DNA from: Pseudonocardia ammonioxydans
GTDB taxonomy: Bacteria; Actinomycetota; Actinomycetes; Mycobacteriales; Pseudonocardiaceae
DNA length: 64,000 bases
Assembly (NCBI RefSeq): GCF_900115005.1
Contig: NZ_FOUY01000027.1
Span: 37,341-101,340 of the forward strand
Direction of reading: 5' to 3'
The notes below the pieces were generated by a model that was not told the origin of the DNA, did not search any database, and worked only from the letters and a program-made list of their open reading frames with translations. Made by a program: the position numbers and the translations under genes. Positions 8,177 to 16,534 of the stretch are shown here, piece by piece; the stretch's first letter is position 1, and every line of letters begins with the position of its first letter.

Positions 8177-9841
8177 TCAGGCCTTCAGGTGCTCGCCCTC
8201 ACCTGCAGGCCGGCCAGCCGGTCCCTGACGGACGTAGTCCGCCGCGAACGCCGTGCGCTCGTCGTCGCTCATCTCGTTGAGCACCACGTTCGGGCTCGCG
8301 AAGGTGGGCATGCGGCGCATGTGGTCCAGGGTCCACATCTTCTTCGGGTCCAGGTCCAGGTGCGGCTGGGCGGTCAGCGTGTGACCGTCGTCGCGCACGT
8401 GGCCCATGTCCTTGACGACGTCGGCCCAGTTCCAGCCGTGGTACAGCGTCTCCCACTCACGGTGACCGACGAGCTTGCCCATGTTCGGGGTCTCGCGGCC
8501 CTGGTAGGTGGGCCGGAAGGCCTCGGCGTCGGTCCAGTGGCACATCTCGTGGCAGTAGGTCCGCCACTGGCCGTCGACCTTGTCCATCACCATGTCCTCA
8601 CGCACCAGGCACGGGACCATGCAGGTCCAGCAACGGTGCGGGTAGACGTAGTTGACGTCCTCCGCGACGATCGCGTGGTGACCGTTCGGCTTGGCGAGGC
8701 GGTTGTAGTTCTCCCACCACTTGCCGTAGCGGTCGTACCAGCCCGGGTACTTGTACTCGAACCACTCGAAGTCCTCGTCGGTCATGCCGTCGATCCGCCA
8801 GTAGTTGGCGAGCCAACCGGTGGCGAAGAACTGCGCGACCTCGTGGACGTAGCCCTTGTTCCAGATCTGGTTCCAGGACTCCTCGACCAGGTCGTGCGGG
8901 ATGACCAGGCCGTACTTCTCCAGCGGCAGCAGGTACGAGCGGTAGTAGTCGTCGTAGATCCAGCGACGCCACATCTCCGCGTAGGACTCGCGCTCCTTGC
9001 GGCGGTCCTTCGTGCCGTACTCGATGAAGGTACCGATCGCGGCGTCGACCACGCGGTGGTTGTTCCACCACGCGTAGCGCAGGTCGCGCTCGAGCAGCAG
9101 CCGGTTGTCCTCGTCGGACAGCGCCATCAGCAGGGTCGCGTAGCCGTTCGAGATGTGCCGCGACTCGTCGGACTGCACCGAGTGGAACACCGTCGGCAGC
9201 AGGTAGTCGCCGTTGGCGGCCGCCTCCGCCGGCATCGCCACGAACAGCGTGTTCGTGAAGGCGGTCTCCGCGACGATGGTCAGGTAGATCGACGCCGCGG
9301 TGATCGCGTCACCGGTGATGAACCCCTCGGCGAACTGGCGGCCGATGGTGCCGCAGTAGTCCGTTTGGAAGTTCTTCAGCGAGTTGTTGAAGCCCGCCGG
9401 GTCGATGTAGTTGTTCATGTACAGGCGCTTGAGGTTCTGCTGGATCGTGCTGTGCCGAACCTCGTCGATCATCTGGATCGCCTGGCCGTTGTGCAGCTCC
9501 GGGTTCGGAACCACGTGGAACAGCATCGGCATCGAGCGCGCCGCCGAGATCTCCGGCAACGGGATGATCGACAGGAAGAGCTTCTGCCACTCCAGCCAGC
9601 GCTCCTGCACCTGCCGGAACATGTTGCCGCGGATGGCACCGTCCTGGGCGCCGTAGACGCGGTTGTCCTTCTCCTCCTCCATCGGGAAGTACGACCGGAG
9701 GACCTGCTTGAGCGGGTCCTTCTTCGCGGACTTCCGGAAGGTGTAGTCGGTTCCGTACTTCATGTACGGCTCGTGGTACAGCGGCTCCCAGGAGAGTTCC
9801 TGGATCTTCTGGTGAGCCTTCGCCAAGCTCTGCCGACTCAC
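8177..9841 (-). CDS. mimA: Diiron monooxygenase hydroxylase alpha subunit MimA/PrmA
   Basis: A 554-residue catalytic subunit of a soluble diiron monooxygenase, group-5 propane monooxygenase-like. MimA homologues also oxidise phenol and acetone in mycobacteria. Carboxylate/His iron motifs are visible: DEVRH (about residue 125) and DESRH (about 225), with the flanking Glu residues of a four-helix bundle. A Cys-rich C-terminal block (CWTCMVPC, then YCHEMCHW) is typical of this subunit. The start is GTG 9841 with AGGAG five bases upstream. It is the first gene of mimA-B-C-D-groEL-amidohydrolase. No alcohol dehydrogenase follows, unlike some prm clusters. The actual substrate cannot be decided from sequence. 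Confidence 0.94.
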   Translation of the reverse strand: MSRQSLAKAHQKIQELSWEPLYHEPYMKYGTDYTFRKSAKKDPLKQVLRSYFPMEEEKDNRVYGAQDGAIRGNMFRQVQERWLEWQKLFLSIIPLPEISAARSMPMLFHVVPNPELHNGQAIQMIDEVRHSTIQQNLKRLYMNNYIDPAGFNNSLKNFQTDYCGTIGRQFAEGFITGDAITAASIYLTIVAETAFTNTLFVAMPAEAAANGDYLLPTVFHSVQSDESRHISNGYATLLMALSDEDNRLLLERDLRYAWWNNHRVVDAAIGTFIEYGTKDRRKERESYAEMWRRWIYDDYYRSYLLPLEKYGLVIPHDLVEESWNQIWNKGYVHEVAQFFATGWLANYWRIDGMTDEDFEWFEYKYPGWYDRYGKWWENYNRLAKPNGHHAIVAEDVNYVYPHRCWTCMVPCLVREDMVMDKVDGQWRTYCHEMCHWTDAEAFRPTYQGRETPNMGKLVGHREWETLYHGWNWADVVKDMGHVRDDGHTLTAQPHLDLDPKKMWTLDHMRRMPTFASPNVVLNEMSDDERTAFAADYVRQGPAGRPAGEGEHLKA

Positions 9842-10129
9842 GTCGTCTCCTCACGGTGGTGGGTGGTGGTCGGATTTCGGTCCGAACCGGTCGTGCGTGC
9901 GGTTGTCGCGGATCCGTCCGTCCGGCACTGCGCGGGCTCCCCGGCTCGGGGACAGTGCGCGGGTCGTACGGGTCCTGCTCGCCCGACCGCCGGACCTCGG
10001 GGCGAGCGCGGGTGCCCCGGGTTGGAGATCGGTCGCGGGGCGGTCGACATCCGAGGCGCGAGTGGGTCCCGCGTTCGACTGCCGGTCGTCCCGTGCTGCG
10101 AATCACACCGGCTCAGGTTGGTGACGGAG

Positions 10130-10144
10130 GTCTCAATATGAGAC
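10130..10144. promoter_or_regulatory. Perfect palindrome GTCTCA-ATA-TGAGAC, candidate MimR operator
   Basis: A 15-bp perfect inverted repeat with an AT centre in the mimA-mimR divergent region, fitting a dimeric Fis-type HTH protein. It lies about 290 bp upstream of mimA and 144 bp upstream of mimR. Binding by MimR is inference. Confidence 0.55.
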
Positions 10145-10206
10145 GCAGGCCGGTGACCACGTCTGGTGATCTTGCTTGCACGGCGCGTACCGTCGCCGTC
10201 ACAGCT

Positions 10207-10245
10207 GCATCCGGAGCAGGTCACCGCTGCTCAGAATCCGGATGC
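10207..10245. promoter_or_regulatory. Nested inverted repeat in the mimR leader
   Basis: Outer arms GCATCCGGA / TCCGGATGC (9 bp, perfect) enclose inner arms GAGCAG / CTGCTC around a 7-nt loop. It ends 42 nt before the mimR GTG. It could be an autoregulatory operator or an RNA hairpin in the mimR leader; the sequence alone does not decide. Confidence 0.5.
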
Positions 10246-10287
10246 GAGGTGTGGTTCCCGATCTCGATGCAGGCGAGGAGGCCGCGT

Positions 10288-12210
10288 GTGAGACCCCTGC
10301 CCGACGGCGCGCGGGGCGGCTCCGGGACGGATGGACCGACAGACCCGCGACACCCCGTGGACGGCCCGACCAGCGATCTTCTCGCGGGTTCCGCGACGTC
10401 GACCGCCACGGCCGAGCGGATCGCCGCCGCGCGCGAGGCCTTCCTGCACCGCGCCGACGTCTCACCGGACTCCGTCCGGCCGCCGATCATGGCGTCCTGG
10501 ATCCGGTCGCGGGACATGGACGTGCCGGCCGACGCGATCGACCTCCCCGAGCTCGAGTGGGAGACCGACAGCCAGCTGGTACGCGCCGCCAAGCCGATCA
10601 TGGCCGAGCTGTGCGACCAGTTCACGACGGAGCCGGTGAGCCTGATCCTCTGTGATCACGACGGCGTCGTCCTGGACCGGCGGACCGGCGACTCGTCGCT
10701 GCGCCAGCACCTCGACCGGGTCTGGCTCGCGCCCGGCTTCTCCTACGCCGAGCGCCACGTCGGCACGAACGGCATCGGCACCGCGCTGGAGGGACGCCGG
10801 CCGACCGAGGTGTTCGGCCACGAGCACTTCGTCGAGCACCTCGAGAACCTGGCCTGCGCGGGCGCCCCGATCCGGCACCCGATCACCGGCAAGGTGCTCG
10901 GCGTCATCGACCTGACCTGCTGGCGGCGCGAGGCGAACGCGCTGATGATGGCGACCGTCGCCTCCACCGCGCGGCGGATCGAGGAGGCCCTGCTCGCGGC
11001 GTCCGGCCGGCACGAGCTGACCCTGCTGCACGACTACCTCGCCGCTGTCCAGCGCGCCGGGAACGTGGCCGTGCTCGCCGTCGGCGACGACCTGATGATG
11101 ATGAACGACCGGGCGCGCGAGCTCATCGCCCCCGGGGACCAGGTGGCCCTGCTCGCCGGGGCGTCCGACGCCCTGCAGACCGGCCGCAGCCGGCAGATCG
11201 TGATGGACCTGCCCAGCGGCGCGACCGCGCGGGTCCAGTGCCGGCCGAGCTGGAGCGAGCCCGGCTCCGCGGGCGGGGTCGTCCAGGTGGCGATGACCCA
11301 CCGGGAGACGGTCGGGCGGTCGATGTCGGCCCCGACGATCACCACCGCGCTGCCCACCGCCGTCGGCTCGGGCGCACTCTGGACCAAGTGCGCCCAGACG
11401 GTGGACCGGCACTTCCGCACCAAGGAGTGGGTGGTGCTGCAGGGCGAGCCCGGATCGGGGCGGACCACCCTGGCCCGGGCCACCCACCACCTGCACTCCC
11501 CCGCCGGGCACGTGCGGGTGCTGGACTCGGCCGACTTCTGCCCGCGCTGGCTGGCGGAGGTGTCCGACGAGCTGTCCGGCGCCGACGGGACGCTGATCCT
11601 GCGCGATGTCGAGAAGCTCTCCCCAGCTGCCGCGACCGCCCTGGCCGAGGCCCTGGAGCCGGTGCGCGAGTCCACCGACCACGAGCGGCCGTGGGTGGTC
11701 GCGACGCGGGCGGCCTCGCCCGACGGGGCCGACCACCCGGTCGAGTCCCCGGAGGTCGCGGCGCTGCTGCGGGCGTTCCCCCGCACGATCGAGGTGCCGC
11801 CGCTGCGCCACCACGTCGAGGACGTCGGCGAGCTCGTGCCGTACCTGCTGGCCCGCCTGACCCGGGGCAGCGACCTCACCTGCTCGCCGGAGGCGCTGCG
11901 GGTGCTGATGCGCAACCGCTGGCCGGGCAATGTCGACCAGCTCTACCAGGTGCTCCGCAAGGTCGTGGCCCGCCGGCGGACCGGGACGATCCGGGTGGAG
12001 GACCTCCCGCCGGAGACCCGGGCGCTCACCCGCCGGGTGCTGACGCCGCTGGAGTCGATCGAGTGCGACGCGATCGTCGACGCGCTGCTCGACGCCGACG
12101 GCAACAAGGCCGAGGCGGCCCGGCGGCTGGGGATGAGCCGGGCGACGATCTACCGCAAGATCCGTGGGTACGGGATCGCGGTTCCGGAGGGGGCCGCCGG
12201 CTCCGGGTAG
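10288..12210 (+). CDS. mimR: MimR/AcoR-like activator of the monooxygenase operon, degenerate AAA+ domain
   Basis: A 640-residue regulator. It has an N-terminal GAF sensor (about residues 60-200, with 'RHVGTNGIGTALEGRRPTEVFGHEHF' typical of AcoR-type proteins), a middle PAS-like segment, a shortened AAA+ domain (about 370-550) and a C-terminal Fis-type HTH ('NKAEAARRLGMSRATIYRKI'). MimR proteins activate mimABCD in mycobacteria in response to alcohol or ketone-type inducers. Here Walker A is GEPGSGRTTL (Lys replaced by Arg), Walker B is LILRDV instead of LFLDEI, and no GAFTGA loop is visible. ATP-driven sigma-54 activation is therefore unlikely. The start is GTG 10288, six bases after AGGAGG. 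Confidence 0.9.
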   Translation: MRPLPDGARGGSGTDGPTDPRHPVDGPTSDLLAGSATSTATAERIAAAREAFLHRADVSPDSVRPPIMASWIRSRDMDVPADAIDLPELEWETDSQLVRAAKPIMAELCDQFTTEPVSLILCDHDGVVLDRRTGDSSLRQHLDRVWLAPGFSYAERHVGTNGIGTALEGRRPTEVFGHEHFVEHLENLACAGAPIRHPITGKVLGVIDLTCWRREANALMMATVASTARRIEEALLAASGRHELTLLHDYLAAVQRAGNVAVLAVGDDLMMMNDRARELIAPGDQVALLAGASDALQTGRSRQIVMDLPSGATARVQCRPSWSEPGSAGGVVQVAMTHRETVGRSMSAPTITTALPTAVGSGALWTKCAQTVDRHFRTKEWVVLQGEPGSGRTTLARATHHLHSPAGHVRVLDSADFCPRWLAEVSDELSGADGTLILRDVEKLSPAAATALAEALEPVRESTDHERPWVVATRAASPDGADHPVESPEVAALLRAFPRTIEVPPLRHHVEDVGELVPYLLARLTRGSDLTCSPEALRVLMRNRWPGNVDQLYQVLRKVVARRRTGTIRVEDLPPETRALTRRVLTPLESIECDAIVDALLDADGNKAEAARRLGMSRATIYRKIRGYGIAVPEGAAGSG

Positions 12211-12220
12211 CCTGCGCGGC

Positions 12221-12472
12221 ATGTCCGATCCGGCTCGGCGGCACCCGCTCGTACGCCTGCTGGCGTTCCCGCCGGGCGCGCCCGCACCGCTGCTGGCCCT
12301 GGTCGCGCTGAGCTGCTCGCTGGTCGGCGTGTTCGTCGTGCCGCTGCTGCTGCCCGACGCGGCGCCGGGCTGGCTGCGGCTGGTCGTCGGGGTGCTCGTC
12401 GTCCTCGGGCTGATGATGCTGACCGCGGCGCTGCTGCGCCGGGCCCACGCCCGGGGCCGCTCCCCGCGCTGA
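12221..12472 (+). CDS. Small membrane protein, 83 aa
   Basis: It starts at ATG 12221, ten bases after the mimR stop, so it may be co-transcribed. Two hydrophobic helices are obvious ('LLALVALSCSLVGVFVVPLLL' region and 'LVVGVLVVLGLMMLTAALL'), followed by a basic tail (RRAHARGRSPR). I do not recognise the family. Codon bias is normal for the genome. A role in the monooxygenase system is possible only by proximity. Confidence 0.65.
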   Translation: MSDPARRHPLVRLLAFPPGAPAPLLALVALSCSLVGVFVVPLLLPDAAPGWLRLVVGVLVVLGLMMLTAALLRRAHARGRSPR

Positions 12473-12526
12473 CGCGGCGGGCGAGCCGGGTGCGGGCCCG
12501 GTGGCGGTGATCTACGGTGCCTGTCC

Positions 12527-13927
12527 ATGGAGCCGGAGACCGCACCACCGTGGCCGGACTCCGCCTTTCCCGCGGACCCCTACCCCGGTGCGCGGCCGGC
12601 CGTCTCGTTCGTCCACGTCGCCACCGCACAGGCGGACCCCGCCGCACAGGTACCGGGCGCGCCGCACGGGCTCGGGCCTGTGCGGCGCCCGGACGAGGTG
12701 TGCGACGACGACGGCGGCAGCCTCCCGTTGCACGCGGACCGGTCGGCGCCGTCCGGGTGGCGGCTCGCGGGGCGGTGCCTGGACGCGTGGCTGGCCGACC
12801 ACGGGGCCGCACCGATGTCGGGGCGGGTTCCGGTGCTGGCCTACGGGTCGAACGTGTGCCCGTCGAAGATCGCCTGGATGCGCGCCGAACGCGGGCTGAC
12901 CGGCCCCGTCGTCGTGCTGCGGGTGCGGGTGGAGGGCCTGTCCGCCGTGTGGTCGGCGGGCCTGCGGCTGGTCGACGACCAGCGCCCGGCCACGCTCGCC
13001 GCCGCGCCCGGCACTGTCGAGACGCACGCCGTCTGGATGGTCGAACCGCACCAGTTCGCCGCGCTCGACACCGTCGAGGGCCGCGACGTCGACCCGCCGA
13101 TCTACCGGCTGGCCCGGGTCGCCACCGGGGCGGTCACGGTGCTCGACGACGGCGCTCCGCCCGCAGCGCTCGACGGCGGCGCTCCGCCCGCAGCGCTCAA
13201 CGACGGTGCTCCACCCGCGGTGCTAGACGGCGGTGCTCCACCCGCGGTGCCCGGCAACGACGCACCGATCGGAGTGCTCGACGACGGCACTCCGGCCGCA
13301 GTACTCGACGACGGCGCACCGGCCGCGGTACTCGACGGCGGCGCACCGGCCGGGGTGATCGACCGTCCCTGGGCCTACCTTGCTCCCGACGAACCGACCG
13401 GGAACCCGCGCACCGACCGCCGGCCGCTGCTCGTCGACGGTTCCGCGGTCCCCTGCACCGCACTCGACCAGGCCGGCAGCGTCGCACTCGCCGGCGTCCC
13501 CGGCCCGGACGGGCTCGACGCCGCGACCGTCGACGGTGTCCCGGCGCCGCAGCAGTGGCCGCCGCGCGTGTTCGTCTACGGCTCACTGATGCCCGGGCAG
13601 GCCGCCTGGCCGCTGCTGCAGGAGCACGCGGCCCCGCACCGGCCGCCGTACCCGGCGACCCTGCAGCATGGGACGGTCGCCGACACCGGGTGCGGCTACC
13701 CGGCTCTGACCCTGGACACCGCCGGTGCCGCCGCCGGGGGCGCACCGGGGCACGTGGTGGAGCTGAGCGACCCGCAGGCGGCGCTCCCGGCGCTCGACGA
13801 GTACGAGGGCCCGCAGTACCGGCGGATCCGGGTGGTCGTCGCCGACGGGACCGTCTGCTGGGCGTGGCTGTGGACGGCCTCGCGCGCCGGGCTCACCCCG
13901 CTGGCCCGCGGCTGGGCGGCGCGCTGA
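12527..13927 (+). CDS. Tandem AIG2/gamma-glutamylcyclotransferase-like protein with internal 9-aa repeats
   Basis: A 466-residue protein with two GGCT-like domains. The first begins at 'VLAYGSNVCPSKI' (about residue 103) and the second at 'RVFVYGSLMPGQ' (about 348) and includes 'ALPALDEYEGPQYRR' with the family's Glu. YGS is the substrate-loop signature of AIG2/GGCT folds, which cyclise or remove gamma-glutamyl groups. Between them lie eight 9-residue repeats (consensus LDDGAPPAV) that look like an expanded linker. The N-terminal 100 residues are unrecognised. Starts at ATG 12527. Convergent with the MHS transporter. Activity not assured. Confidence 0.75.
   Translation: MEPETAPPWPDSAFPADPYPGARPAVSFVHVATAQADPAAQVPGAPHGLGPVRRPDEVCDDDGGSLPLHADRSAPSGWRLAGRCLDAWLADHGAAPMSGRVPVLAYGSNVCPSKIAWMRAERGLTGPVVVLRVRVEGLSAVWSAGLRLVDDQRPATLAAAPGTVETHAVWMVEPHQFAALDTVEGRDVDPPIYRLARVATGAVTVLDDGAPPAALDGGAPPAALNDGAPPAVLDGGAPPAVPGNDAPIGVLDDGTPAAVLDDGAPAAVLDGGAPAGVIDRPWAYLAPDEPTGNPRTDRRPLLVDGSAVPCTALDQAGSVALAGVPGPDGLDAATVDGVPAPQQWPPRVFVYGSLMPGQAAWPLLQEHAAPHRPPYPATLQHGTVADTGCGYPALTLDTAGAAAGGAPGHVVELSDPQAALPALDEYEGPQYRRIRVVVADGTVCWAWLWTASRAGLTPLARGWAAR
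13142..13357 (+). repeat. In-frame 27-bp tandem repeat (8 units) inside the AIG2-like gene
   Basis: Eight in-register copies encode LDDGAPPAA, LDGGAPPAA, LNDGAPPAV, LDGGAPPAV, PGNDAPIGV, LDDGTPAAV, LDDGAPAAV and LDGGAPAGV. The unit length is a multiple of three, so copy number can vary without a frameshift. Confidence 0.9.
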
Positions 13928-13938
13928 CGACGGCCACG

Positions 13939-14021
13939 GCCGTCGTACAGCCACCGCCGTCGTACAACCACAGCACTCGTACAACCACCGCCGTCGTACA
14001 ACCACGGCCCGCCCGTACGAC
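13939..14021. repeat. 17-bp tandem repeat array in a convergent intergenic region
   Basis: Four full copies of a 17-bp unit (consensus GCCGTCGTACAACCACC) start at 13939, 13956, 13973 and 13990, followed by a partial degenerate copy. Each carries the palindrome GTAC. The array is non-coding and sits just before the terminator. Confidence 0.85.
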
Positions 14022-14058
14022 ACCGGGCCCGCCTCCGACGTGCTGAGACGGGCCCGGT
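14022..14058. terminator. Bidirectional hairpin terminator
   Basis: Perfect 10-bp arms ACCGGGCCCG / CGGGCCCGGT around a 17-nt loop, between the convergent AIG2-like and MHS transporter genes. There is no U-run, as is common in high-GC actinobacteria. Confidence 0.75.
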
Positions 14059-14071
14059 ACGGGGGAGCGGG

Positions 14072-15451
14072 TCAGCCGGTGGCCTTGGCCTTCGCCGCCT
14101 GCCGCTGCCGGTGCTCGGCGAGGCCCGGGACCTCCCGGCCCTTGATCGACATGCCCTTGGTCTCGATGACGAAGTACAGCGCGATCATGCCGATCACGCA
14201 GGACCCCATCATGTAGTAGGCGGGGAACAGCACGTCCCCGGTCGACTCGACGACCGCCTCGTTGACCAGCGGCGCGGTCCCGCCGAACGCGGCCGTGGCC
14301 ACGTTGTAGGAGATCGCCATGCCGGCGAACCGGACGTGGGTCGGGAACATCGCCGGGAACGTCGCCGAGATCGTGCCCAGCTGCAGCAGGTAGATCAGGC
14401 CGAGCACGGTGAACCCGAGGATCGCCCAGCCCAGGCCCTGCGCCATGAGCATGTACATCGGTATCGCCAGCACGAAGATGCCGATCAACGAGATCCACCA
14501 GCACGGCTTGCGCCCGATCCGGTCGGACAACGCACCCGCGAACGGGACGAGCAACATCATGATCGCCTGCCCGACGATGGCCAGGGTGTCGGCGCTCGCC
14601 GAGTCCATCCCGATCGTGGTGTTCAGGTAGGTCGGCATGTAGGTCAGCAACGTGTAGTTGATGATGTTCAGCGCGATGACCAGGCCGAACAGCGCGAGGA
14701 TCGGCTGCCAGTAGCGGACGAGCAGGTCCTTCAGCGCCCCGGTCGCGGCGCTCTCGGACTCGCCGGACTCCTCCAGCTCCCGGAAGACCGGGGTGTCCTC
14801 GAGCTTGGTCCGGATGTAGAGACCGATCATCGCCAGCGGCAGCGCGATCATGAACGGGATCCGCCAGCCGTAGTCGAGCATCGCCTGCTCGCCGATCGCG
14901 CTCTCCAGCGCGAAGACGACCGCGACGGCCAGGGTGAACCCGGCGAGGGTGCCGAACTCCAGGAAGCTGCCCCAGAAGCCGCGCTTCTTGGACGGGGCGT
15001 ACTCGGCCATGAACGTCGCGGCGCCGCCGTACTCGCCGCCGGTCGAGAAGCCCTGCACGATCCGCAGCAGGAACAGCAGTGCGGGCGCGCCCCAGCCGAT
15101 CGTCTCGTAGGACGGGATCACGCCGATCAGGAACGTGGCGACACCCATCAGGATGATCGTCATCGAGAGCACCCGCTGGCGCCCGATCCGGTCGCCCAGC
15201 GGCCCCCACACGAACCCGCCCAGCGGGCGCAGGATGAAGGAGATCGCAAAGCCGAGGAGCGTACCGAGGTAGCCCAGCTCCCCCGGGAAGAACGCGTTCG
15301 TGAGCTCGACCGTCAGGTAGGCGTAGATCCCGTAGTCGAACCATTCCGTGGCGTTACCGATCGCCGACGCGGCGACCGCCCTGCGCAGGACAGATGGCTC
15401 GACTTCCTCGTCCGCCCCCTGCGGACCGGCATTCGCCGGGACCGATGTCAT
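14072..15451 (-). CDS. Metabolite:H+ symporter (MHS family, MFS)
   Basis: A proton-coupled organic acid or osmolyte importer of the MHS family (relatives ProP, KgtP, ShiA). Family marks are 'IGNATEWFDYGIYAYL' in helix 1, 'GDRIGRQRVLSMTI' in the 2-3 loop, 'RIVQGFSTGGEYGGA' in helix 5, and a duplicated 'LSDRIGRKPCW' loop. Twelve helices are expected at this length. I prefer ATG 15451, with GGGGGTG six bases upstream, over ATG 15466, which has no ribosome site. The substrate cannot be predicted. Confidence 0.9.
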   Translation of the reverse strand: MTSVPANAGPQGADEEVEPSVLRRAVAASAIGNATEWFDYGIYAYLTVELTNAFFPGELGYLGTLLGFAISFILRPLGGFVWGPLGDRIGRQRVLSMTIILMGVATFLIGVIPSYETIGWGAPALLFLLRIVQGFSTGGEYGGAATFMAEYAPSKKRGFWGSFLEFGTLAGFTLAVAVVFALESAIGEQAMLDYGWRIPFMIALPLAMIGLYIRTKLEDTPVFRELEESGESESAATGALKDLLVRYWQPILALFGLVIALNIINYTLLTYMPTYLNTTIGMDSASADTLAIVGQAIMMLLVPFAGALSDRIGRKPCWWISLIGIFVLAIPMYMLMAQGLGWAILGFTVLGLIYLLQLGTISATFPAMFPTHVRFAGMAISYNVATAAFGGTAPLVNEAVVESTGDVLFPAYYMMGSCVIGMIALYFVIETKGMSIKGREVPGLAEHRQRQAAKAKATG

Positions 15452-15471
15452 TCGGTACACCCCCATTCACG

Positions 15472-15500
15472 AAATGCGCATACGCAAGGGCAGCGCATTT
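15472..15500. promoter_or_regulatory. Inverted repeat upstream of the MHS transporter
   Basis: Arms AAATGCGC / GCGCATTT with a 13-nt spacer lie just upstream of the transporter start, followed by an unusually AT-rich tract (15493-15545) that probably holds its promoter. An operator role is inferred. Confidence 0.5.
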
Positions 15501-15628
15501 TCGTTACATAATCGACACCCTATCCAGCCATTTCGGTCAACGGAGCGTACAGAGCGCAATGATCCGCTGCCACCCCTCGTCGCGTCCAGCCACCGGTCGG
15601 GGCACCCGCCCCGTGTAGCGTCGGCCGC

Positions 15629-16534
15629 GTGCTGGCGATCGAGGGGCTCGCCAAGCGGTTCGGCACCGCGACGGCCCTGGACGGCGTGACGTTCCAGGTC
15701 CGTCCCGGCGAGGTCTTCGGCTTCGTCGGCGGCAACGGGGCGGGCAAGACGACGACGATGCGGATCGTCCTCGGCGTCCTCGACCCCGACGCCGGGACCG
15801 TCTCGTGGCGCGGCTCACCGGTGGACGCCACCGTCCGGCGCCGGATCGGCTACCTGCCCGAGGAACGCGGGCTCTACCCGAAGATGCGGGTCACCGAGCA
15901 TCTGGTCTACCTGGCCCGGCTGCACGGCATGTCCCGGTCCGCCGCTCGGGACGCGGCGGCCACCTGGACCGGGCGGGTCGGCCTGGCCGAGCGCCGCCAC
16001 GACGAGGTGCAGAAGCTCTCCCTCGGCAACCAGCAACGCGTCCAGCTCTGCGCGGCGCTGGTGCACGACCCGGACGTCCTCGTCCTCGACGAACCGTTCT
16101 CCGGGCTGGACCCGGCCGCCGTCGACACCCTCAGCGAGGTGCTGCGCGAGCGGGCCGCCGCCGGGATCCCGGTGATCTTCTCCTCGCACCAGCTGGAGCT
16201 GGTGGAGCGCCTGTGCGACCGGGTCGGGATCATCTCGGCCGGCCGGATGGCCGCCGTCGGCACCGTCGACGACCTCCGGGCCGCGTCCGCGGAGCGCTAC
16301 GACGTCACCGGCCCCCCGGCCGGCTGGGCGGACGGCCTGCCGGGGGTGCGGGTCCTGGACACCGACGGCGCCCGGACCCGGGTCGAGCTCGAACCGGGCA
16401 CCGACGACCAGAAGCTGCTGGCCGCCGCGCTGCAGGCCGGGCCGGTGCACGCGTTCGGGCCCTACCGTCCGCCGCTGAGCGAGCTGTACCGCGACGCCGT
16501 CGCCGACCGCCCCGGCACCGGGGGGCCCGCATGA
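15629..16534 (+). CDS. ABC transporter ATP-binding protein (NatA/CcmA-like)
   Basis: A 301-residue ATPase of an ABC-2 exporter. Walker A reads GGNGAGKTTT, the signature is LSLGNQQR (LSxGNxQ type), and Walker B is VLVLDEPFSGLD, with the H-loop 'SSHQLELVE'. A C-terminal extension of about 90 residues is typical of NatA-type subunits. Starts at GTG 15629. Its stop overlaps the permease start (ATGA), so the two form one transporter. Confidence 0.93.
   Translation: MLAIEGLAKRFGTATALDGVTFQVRPGEVFGFVGGNGAGKTTTMRIVLGVLDPDAGTVSWRGSPVDATVRRRIGYLPEERGLYPKMRVTEHLVYLARLHGMSRSAARDAAATWTGRVGLAERRHDEVQKLSLGNQQRVQLCAALVHDPDVLVLDEPFSGLDPAAVDTLSEVLRERAAAGIPVIFSSHQLELVERLCDRVGIISAGRMAAVGTVDDLRAASAERYDVTGPPAGWADGLPGVRVLDTDGARTRVELEPGTDDQKLLAAALQAGPVHAFGPYRPPLSELYRDAVADRPGTGGPA

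Larger units (their letters stand above)
9842..10287. promoter_or_regulatory. Divergent mimA / mimR control region (446 bp)
   Basis: Non-coding region between the divergent operon and its regulator, locally less GC-rich than the genes. It holds two clear inverted repeats (10130-10144 and 10207-10245, listed separately). The mimA leader from the first palindrome to the GTG would be about 290 nt. I see no confident sigma-70 -35/-10 pair. A weak sigma-54-like match at 10177-10192 (minus strand) is discussed under rejected items. Confidence 0.6.

Noticed and set aside
10177..10192. Sigma-54-like promoter (CGGTACGCGCCGTGCA, minus strand) upstream of mimA
   Set aside because: It keeps GG-N10-GC and 9 of 12 consensus bases, but the MimR AAA+ domain lacks the residues needed for sigma-54 activation and actinobacteria generally lack RpoN. 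Chance in GC-rich DNA is more likely.
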